Positions 56,691 through 64,000 of a DNA stretch of 64,000 nt are shown here, piece by piece. The DNA is from Misgurnus anguillicaudatus (taxonomy: Eukaryota; Chordata; Actinopteri; Cypriniformes; Cobitidae): positions 6,018,501 through 6,082,500 of the forward strand of contig NW_027395283.1 of the NCBI RefSeq assembly GCF_027580225.2, given 5' to 3'. The position numbers and the translations under genes were made by a program. Every line of letters starts with the position of its first letter. Position 1 is the first letter of the stretch. Below the pieces are notes generated by a model. The model did no database searches. It was not told the DNA's origin and saw only the letters and a program-made list of their open reading frames with translations.

Positions 56691-57075
56691 GTGTCTATCA
56701 ACATTGAATGAAGTTTGCTTACACTTTGATTTGAATTCTGTTGTCATATGAGTGAGACCATTAACCACTTGCACTGAGTGAAAACAAGTAAGAACAGTTT
56801 CAGATTCTTTGTGCATGTTGAATGTAGCATGTCATATACAGTCTGCTTTGAGAGAATGAGAATACAGATGTATGACACCTTAAAGGTGTAATCTTTGAAA
56901 ACCAAATGTGTCTTGTGAAGTCCACTGTGAATCGTGGGGGAGGGGCTATCTTTATCTAGGAAATTCGCCTTACACCAGATACAGGACAAAGTCACATCAT
57001 TTATCTCTAACATGATTTTGTTACCATGCAGACAAAAGAAAATGTAACTTTCTTGATAACCTCAGATTTAAAGGA
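56691..57075. other. NLR-locus-like flank, no gene seen
   Basis: The stretch 56985-57060 (AAGTCACATCATTTATCTCTAA) resembles 19090-19200 upstream of the NLR LRR exon, so this may be a duplicated NLR-gene flank. No LRR exon was found. Confidence 0.35.
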
Positions 57076-57417
57076 ATACTTCACCAATTTAGCATTCAGC
57101 TTTGTATCAGTAGAAACCTGGCAGTATTTCTGAATGACCGTGTTTCCCTACCTCATGTCCCCGTGAGAGGAGAGATATCTGTATTCTGGTTGTGCAAAAA
57201 AGTCCTCCGATGATGCAAAATGACGATTTTTGCGTCATCGGAGGAGATTTTGGCCAGAGGCAAAGACTACAGCCAGTATTAGGAGCTACTTCCGCATGTT
57301 TTCTCCCCGCCCATAGGGGTTGGACTGCGAGTTCATTCGGAAAAGCCCGAATCAAAACGAGAGTCAGCCATCTTTAATCTTCGCTAAGCTAAGCTAGCCT
57401 GGATCTTGCTTTGTGGA
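57076..57417. repeat. Fish dispersed repeat (AAGGAATACTTCACCAA)
   Basis: Begins AAGGAATACTTCACCAATTT and contains an inverted pair TCCTCCGATGATGCAAAAT/CGTCATCGGAGGA near 57207-57246. It resembles a common fish repeat; boundaries are approximate. Confidence 0.4.
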
Positions 57418-57740
57418 GAAACAACCTGATCTCACAGAAATGCGTGAAATGAACACGACCTCTTAACCACGAATTACGTGGTGGTGGCACGGATTGTGTT
57501 GAAATTGCGTGTCGGCACCACGGAAACAAGACCCATACAAAGTCAATGAGGCTATTTTGTCGTGTGGGTGACACGGATTCCCTGGTTTAATAACGTCACA
57601 CAGTGGGCGGTGGTAAAAGCTATTACGTTGGTCCTTAACTTAATATAAGCAGTGCTATTACGTTGGTCCTGAACATAAAATAAATATAGCCAATTTATTG
57701 CAGTGCTATTACGTTTGTCCTGAACATAATACATTCAAAG
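57418..57740. repeat. Dispersed repeat ending in a tandem GTGCTATTACGTTGGTCCT
   Basis: After a region with CACGGATT and GGTGGTGGCACGG motifs, the unit GCTATTACGTTGGTCCT occurs three times (57618, 57651, 57703). Confidence 0.5.
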
Positions 57741-58658
57741 CATAGATTAAATCGTACTATACCATACGATTTTGCAGAAACGCTCGGGAATTCAGGTGCT
57801 GTAAATCCGGTGGACAGGACTCATCTCGTTATAGATCAAGATAATTTATAAAGATCTTTACGGGTCGGAATATCAGATAGTTGACATAGTTCATATTTTT
57901 AATTAAAAAAGTAAAAACGAAATAAGAGGAATAGCATACATTATTGTTGTTGCGGTGTGTCACGTGACAATCATGACCCGTCGCCTTGGACACAAGGGGT
58001 CGGATATTTAAAGTTAAATATTTTTAACTTACGCGTGAAATGGTTAATTTTAAAAATATATATATTCTAAGTAAACAACAACTGCCCAAGTTTAGTAAAC
58101 ATTTTTTTATTGAAACTATAAATAAATATTCTGCATCCATTAGGTGTGCCACTGTGGGTTGCTCCCGCACACCCGTGGCTACGCCCCTGCCGTGACCCAA
58201 ATCTCGTTCGCACATCATCGCGATGTTTATCATCAATTTACAAACCTCGCCAGTCGCCACATCTTTGTGAGTATACCATTAAATTTCTGTTTGTTCGATA
58301 TTAAATTCATTATGTGTTTTTTATTAATCCAGATCGGCTTCTAAATGTTATCTGAATTGTATTGGTCATCTATATTACATTCTTTTTGTTCACAATAAGT
58401 TCAACACAACACATAATCAAGTAGTGGGTGATTAGAGCGTGATTAAAAGTCACGTTATGTTAGTCACCATTAACATAACGTGACAGACCCTCGATCATTG
58501 TATTATATTCATATTTTTGGAATTAACTACCAATGTACTTCTACTGTGGTATTTTGTGTTTATAGTACACAAATCGTACCATGTTTCTACCCCAGTTAGT
58601 TTACTTCTACTGCAGTTAGTTTACTTCTACTGTGGTGTTTTGTAGTACAGTAACAGTA
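57741..58658. other. Intergenic DNA, no gene supported
   Basis: At about 58165-58195 the minus strand reads CAGGGGCGTAGCCACGGGTG, a hAT-type end without a partner. A 14-bp hairpin (CACGTTATGTTA...TAACATAACGTG) lies at about 58452-58482. Confidence 0.35.
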
Positions 58659-58786
58659 CCCTGCTGAAAAAAACAGCATCAAACCAGTATGGGAATTATG
58701 CTGGTCTATGCTGGTGGTCACTAGCAAATCAGCACCAAAACACAACATATTCTGGTCTTGTTGGTATTCTGTTTTTTTCAGCAGGG
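58659..58786. mobile_element. Short MITE with CCCTGCTGAAAAAAACAG ends, TA target
   Basis: CCCTGCTGAAAAAAACAG and its inverted partner flank 128 bp. TA duplicates lie at 58657-58658 and 58787-58788. The inside carries CCAGTATG/CTGGTC motifs as in mariner-type MITEs of fish. Confidence 0.85.
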
Positions 58787-59082
58787 TAAACCTTATGCTT
58801 TTACCACAGTAGTTCAGCCTTTTTATACATAGTAAATAACAGTAACAACAACATCAAATGTATTAAAAGAATGGTGTACAATTCAGAAATCTTTAGACAT
58901 TCAGATCCTTCTTTTTTGGTCAGTTTTATTCTGTTGCCGTTTTATTTATCTTATTATATAGTCTTATGATAGTGGGCGGATCTTGGGGTTTGTTGTAAAT
59001 AGTTATACACATACAATGTTTAGTAAATAAAGAATTTTAAAAAATCCAAAATTTGTAATTCACAATTTTTTTTGTCTTGCAG

Positions 59083-59240
59083 TTTCTTCACATACATCTC
59101 ATACTCCTCCATCTACACGCTCCACAACATTTAAACCAACGGCTCTTTTAACAGCCATCACTTGCAAAAGCTCTCCTAAAGCAGCTGATGGCGATTTACT
59201 TCTAATTACAGAACCGGCTTTACTGATGAAACACGCATGA
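59083..59240 (+). CDS. Possible terminal exon, coding strand unclear
   Basis: After a strong acceptor (TTTTTTTTGTCTTGCAG) the frame is open for 51 codons (SSHTSHTPPSTRSTTFKPTA at the start) to TGA at 59238-59240. The opposite strand is also open here (ISKAGSVIRSKSPSAALGEL), so it may be repeat-derived and either reading could be chance. No upstream exon in a matching phase was found. Confidence 0.25.
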
Positions 59241-59294
59241 GAATCGCAGACGATTTTTTTGCACAGTGAGTGAGTGAGTTGGAGAGTTAGTGAG

Positions 59295-59425
<131 letters not shown>

Positions 59426-60600
59426 CACTCTCCCTCCTCTCTCTGTTTGTCCCTCTTTCAATTTGTTTTGCCTATTTCTATTTGCATTCTTCATTCTTTC
59501 AATATGGCATCTTCAGGTTTCGACCAGTTATGTCAGGAAGCTGCAACTATTTCAAAGCATCTTGAAATGAAAGCTGACAATGCTGAACTTGAAGCAGCTA
59601 CCAGAGAGGCTGAAGAAATTCTACAAATGTTCAATCCTCCACTGGTAAAGTTAATTACATTTCAGTTTTCTTCTTCATTTGGTTAATTTTTTATTTACAC
59701 TTAAGTTGCTTTAATAAATGTATATTTTTATCTGTTCATAGATTTCCAAGTCCTTACTTTCAGTCACTGTTAGCATTTTATTTTAACATGTTTATTTTTT
59801 TCAGCTGAAAAAGAAGACCAAACAAGCGATTTCCTGGACTCGACAGACACAGTGAACTTTGCACTGCATTTCAAAGGTAATATTGGTTATATAAGATATC
59901 CGTATATCCACAGAAATGGACTCAGGTCCGTAATAGTGCCAATATACATAATATAGTTTCATAAAATTGATTGTTGTCTGTTGTTACATCTGTAGCCGGC
60001 TTCTCAGCCGCAACACCAAGAACCAGAGTTGAGGTCAATGTACTGCTGAGAAAAGTGCAAGATCTGTTTAACCAAAAATATAGTAAGCATATGTTCAAAC
60101 ACTTTTTAAGTTTTGATAACCTAATATACCTTCATGTTTTCATGGCATTATTATCAAATAAATAACTTATTTGTGTCCATCAACCATGAGATTATGACAC
60201 ATTACCGACTGTTTACAGCCTGTACACTGGATATTAACAGGATGGGAGAGTCACAATTGTTCAACTGTGTTACAATGTGTAACATGTACATGCATGTGTT
60301 TGCCCGTGTCTTTCAGAGGATGCCGGAGGAACTGGAAGGCTCCCCTACCAATCCCTGGTAAATCAAGGCATGACAGTTAAAGTTGCAGGACTGCCCAACT
60401 TCTCAAAAAGCCATCCTATTATGGAAGGAACCAGTTGGAGGCCATTTTGAAAGCTGCTGAGGAGATTTCATTTGAAATCAGTAAGTGAGATTAACAGTGG
60501 TTTTGTTTCTCCAGCTGAGTTTCGGCAGATCATTTGGCTCTTTGCAAAGTGGGAAATATAAGTTAACTAAACAATAATACGGGCCTACATGTGAGTCTTT

Positions 60601-60790
60601 GTATAGTGCAGCACTGGTTGGGTTAATTTTTTACCCATAACGAGTAAATATTGGATAGGTCAAATGCTGGATTGTTGTTTTGCAACCATGGGATAATAAT
60701 AACCCAGGAGTTGGGTTAAAACAACCCAGCATTGGGTCAATGTTAACCCAGTGGTGTGTTCTGTCCAATATTTACACAACATGCATAAAA
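60601..60790. repeat. Dispersed repeat rich in AACCCAG/TGGGTT
   Basis: Alternating ACAACCCAGCATTGGGTCAA-type motifs in intron 4 of the gene at 59504-63280. Boundaries are approximate. Confidence 0.4.
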
Positions 60791-60926
60791 AAAGAACCCA
60801 GACATTTTTATAGTGTGGGCCACTATATTTCTCCATGTCCCCTCACCCCAACCAGTCGAGGCAAATGGCTACCCATTACAAACCATGCTCGAGGTTGCTG
60901 CATATTAAAAGGAAGTTGCCACTCCA

Positions 60927-61150
60927 CTTTCAGAAAAAAAAGGTATAAAAGTTGTACCTTTTTGTCACTGGTACACTACCTTTTAAAAAGGTCCTAAAAT
61001 TTACCATTTAGGTACAGATATGTACCTATGAGGTACCAGCATGTAGCTTGGCGGTACCAATGTATACCTTTTAGGTACAAAAGTGTACTTTTTGAAAAGG
61101 TACTGCCCCAATGTCAACTTTTTTATCTTCATGTACCTTTTTCCTGAGAG
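60927..61150. mobile_element. MITE with CTYTCAGRAAAAAGGTA ends
   Basis: CTTTCAGAAAAAAAAGGTA at the left and TACCTTTTTCCTGAGAG at the right are imperfect inverted repeats. The interior repeats GGTACA/TGTACC. It lies in intron 4 of the zinc-finger gene. Confidence 0.65.
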
Positions 61151-63381
61151 TTTGTAGCCTAATAATATAAAGAGTACAGTATGTGATAGACCTACTCTGT
61201 TTGAATAGTGCTGTAAGGTAACTTTGTTATGAATTGGCACTTTAAAAATTAAATGTAATTCAATTGAAACAGATTACATTTATAGATTCTGTATGTGTCT
61301 ATGACAGTTTGTAAGGGATGTAACACTATTTCTCAGTTGCAGTTTCCTCATTAAAGTGGACACATTTTCTAAAAAGGCACCTCTCCAGAATATCCTATAG
61401 CTGTTTAGTTGAATTTGACTAGTGATTGTGATGGCCCTTGGCAACAGTTGAATTTTATCTATAAAATAATATTTCTTCATTAATACTGCTGTGTGATGCA
61501 GAAAGACCAGTTATTAGTTATGCTTCTAAGTGTTTCTTTTTTCCCTATACATTAATTAGATGCAGCACAATGCAACTCCACCGACAAAGCAGAAGGAATG
61601 TCAGAGGCGATGGACGCAGAAGGTACGCTGAGTTGTTTTTATTTTATCTTTAAATACATATATAACATTAAACTTAAGAAGCATAGTTTACTAGATATGT
61701 AATTGTGGTCATTACACTGTACATTTTACCACTGTACACATTATTAAAACAATAATCAAATCAAAAGATGAAATCTGTGTGGGATAGTTTAACTTCAAAG
61801 TACCTTCAAATCAACAGACACAGCAGATGTTGCCAAGAAAGTTTAGAGGCCATGTGTGAAAATTGTATTTCTTTTCATTGTAATACATTTTGAATGGTAT
61901 TGCTTAAGTTCAAGCTTAATTAAAACTACTCTTCTGAAAAGTCTGCCATTGATATTGGACACAAAGAGAAAACCTCACTTGTATGAAAATTACAATTTAT
62001 AAATACAATATTTATTCAGGTGACATTTAACATCTTCTATAGACCCTTTTGCAAGATGTAAACAACACTGGTCCAGAAGCACTTTCTGTATCAGTTTCTT
62101 AACACATCATAAACGTTGGGATAAAATACAACCAACAGGACATAGAAAATTTAATCAAAAAGTTAAAGAAACATTTTTAAGATGTTTTCTTTATGTGGGA
62201 AATACAACTGTTACAAACTGAAACAGATAGTGTTTCTGGACCAGTGTTGTTTACATCTTGCAAAATGGTCTATATGGTTTGTATTCTGATATTTTACACT
62301 TTGAATTGGCTGTTGATATTTAGATGCAAACAATGAATGGTACTGTATCTGTATTTAACCTACAATTTACTAATTAACTATTGACAGTATAAATGTTGAC
62401 ACATTGCATTATGAATTTGTAATTTAGATTCAAACGTTGTATTAAGAAAGTTGTTATTATGTTTTATGTTCTACAGAGCTGGAAGAACAGTCCTCAGAAA
62501 CAGCCACCGCTGTAGCTATCGTGATGACTGCAGATTAAGGTATCTTTTCAAATTGTGCTGATTTTTATGTCCCATTGAGGATAATAAGCTCTTCCTCATA
62601 GTAGACCAGGCCAAGTAGACCTGGTTTGGTAGTTTCAACAGATTACAATACTTTAACAAGAACAGATATTGGAACAGAACCATAGACCAATCCACTACAC
62701 TGTGACACATTGTGACCCTTTCAAGGGGCAGTTTCCAAATTACAGTTAGTAATGCTAAAACTGAAGAATAAAGTGGTGGTGAGATTTGTTAAAATTGAGT
62801 TACACTTCTGAATCATGTTTGATTTACATACATTTCTGAAATGGAAAACCCAGAGTTTTCCTTGTTTCCACTTTCTGAAATTTGCCTCAGGAATTCTTCT
62901 TTGTTGACCTGCTTGAGCGTCAGCAATACCCACATTTTAATTTGACAATAGTTACAAATGAATAAACTGCCTTTGAAATGTTACTTAAAATATGCTCATG
63001 AGTATTAATTTCAACTAACTGGCTTGACTTAAATATATTTGTTTTGATAGATGGAGGCCATTTGTGCTGTGTCTGCCGCATCCTTTTCGATGACAGGAAG
63101 AAGAATGCTTCAGAGAAGTGGTGTTCATGGTCACAGTGCACAGTGTGCCAATCATGGTCACACACTGCATGTCAAGACACCATACAAACAACCTGTAGCG
63201 ATGCATCAGTGATAGAAAACATGCTAGTTACACAAAATGTTTTATGTTTTAACTTTGAGTTGTTTTTATTTTGTTCATGACCCCATCCCTACAAACACAC
63301 ACACACATATTTTTTTTTTTATGTATTAGGTGCAATTTAATATTTTTCATGCAAATGTATTGTAATGATTACACTTATAAG

Positions 63382-63387
63382 AATAAA
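63382..63387 (+). terminator. Polyadenylation signal AATAAA
   Basis: AATAAA lies about 100 bp after the last stop of the zinc-finger gene. Confidence 0.5.
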
Positions 63388-64000
63388 ACAGATTTTAAAT
63401 TCACTCTAATTTTTATTTATTGTTGTCATTTGTTGGCACCATAAGTGTGGTCCCTTTACCTGGGACATGTGGGGACCAATTAATATCTATTGTACTGAAT
63501 TTAGGCCACATGTTGTAAATGATAAGTAGCCTATTGTTTCATCTTTTATCAATGCTTCGGTATGGTTGGGTGTTGGCAAGGACCTCACCATACTTTTCAA
63601 TACAGTGAGTCAAAGATCGATTTCATGTTATGGTTAAATACTTTACATAACTTTAACAACTTTTTCGCAGTCTTGTTGTCACTGAGAGGTATTTGGCAAA
63701 TTTGATATTGAAAAGTTGGTTTATGTCAGAGCAGTAGTGATACTTGTGGATACTTTGATATACAACTGAACAGTACAATTTAAATATAATGGTTGCTATG
63801 AACGATGATGAGGATGATGATGTTATGTGTATCTGCTTTATCAAAGTGATTTTCCTCCATCATACAGATGAAGTTTAAGCAAATCTCTATTACCACATTT
63901 AATGTTATGAAAAGAACCATCATGACAGAAATATATATTTATATATGAATTGAAAGTAAAAAAAAAAAATGAGACCAGAAACCCACCATGAGTTAAAAAA
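63388..64000. other. 3' flank, no gene seen
   Basis: AT-rich DNA to the window edge with no supported feature. Confidence 0.4.

Larger units (their letters stand above)
59504..63280 (+). pseudogene. Multi-exon gene with C-terminal PHD-like zinc finger, probably decaying
   Basis: Exons: 59504-59644 (MASSGFDQLCQEAATISKHL), 59805-59876 (DQTSDFLDSTDTVNFALHF), 59996-60082 (TPRTRVEVNVLLRKVQDLF), 60317-60480 (GRLPYQSLVNQGMTVKVAGL), 61560-61622 (AAQCNSTDKAEGMSEAMDAE), 62477-62539 (ELEEQSSETATAVAIVMTAD), 63051-63280 (zinc finger). Exons 2-7 share consistent phase. The last exon holds CCVC, then WCSWSQCTVCQSWSHTAC, a PHD-like C-x2-C ... C-x2-C-x4-H-x2-C pattern. Lesions: exon 4 is 164 bp and one base short in an A run, shifting the frame before KPSYYGRNQLEAILKAAEE; exon 6 ends GAT TAA G, a stop just before the finger exon; exon 1 joins exon 2 out of phase unless a weak GTTAAT donor at 59682 is used. 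An exon at 61818-61846 could give an early alternative end (DTADVAKKV). I do not recognise the family. Confidence 0.6.

Noticed and set aside
63044..63206. Minus-strand ORFs over the zinc-finger exon
   Set aside because: Antisense of the exon with spaced Cys/His on the plus strand; no motif on the minus strand.

Overview
The window looks like a teleost, most likely cyprinid (zebrafish/carp-type), nuclear genome. The evidence is spliced exons of fish-type NLR immune genes, a 5S-rRNA-derived SINE (SINE3 type), chromovirus Ty3/gypsy, Gmr1-like and BEL/Pao LTR elements, and many hAT, Harbinger and TA- or TTAA-targeting non-autonomous DNA transposons. No bacterial operons, CRISPR arrays or rRNA operons are seen. 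Most of the sequence is nested mobile DNA.

Left part (1-18155). A putative small minus-strand gene (197-1345) starts next to a compact CpG-type promoter with three overlapping palindromic sites. A TTAA-flanked MITE follows. Then comes a four-layer nest: a duplicated genomic block (3028-8240), an insertion with an 8-bp target duplication (3148-6971), a 7-bp-TSD hairpin element (3230-6208), and a compact non-autonomous LTR retrotransposon (3399-5875) whose only ORF is built from a 9-residue repeat. A hAT copy at 9014-14115 was split by two further elements, one of which was itself invaded. At 14286-18155 lies a dead Ty3/gypsy copy with its 5' LTR.

Middle part (18156-43513). The last LRR exon and terminal exon of one NLR gene (19908-20993) are followed by a nearly complete 6.1-kb LTR element (21518-27624). 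It has integrase ahead of reverse transcriptase, the Gmr1-type order. Two MITEs, a possible orphan first exon and two long hairpin elements follow. The first two coding exons of a second NLR gene (32740-33149) are cut off by a decayed BEL/Pao element (33779-43513), which carries at least four later insertions and has another hairpin element at its very edge.

Right part (43760-64000). A second Ty3/gypsy chromovirus (43760-48230) has one uninterrupted 1131-codon pol frame. It has lost gag and most of the 5' LTR, while the remaining LTR overlap looks identical. Further hAT and TIR elements, a second copy of the duplicated block carrying a Harbinger-type insertion, and a SINE3 follow. The window ends with a plus-strand, at least seven-exon gene (59504-63280). 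It has a C-terminal PHD-like zinc finger but also a 1-bp frameshift, a stop codon and a splice-phase mismatch, so it is probably a decaying copy.

The genes do not form a pathway. The NLR pieces are remnants of a tandem immune-receptor cluster that retroelements have expanded and broken up. All boundaries were read by eye from repeats, target-site duplications and motifs; no similarity search was run.
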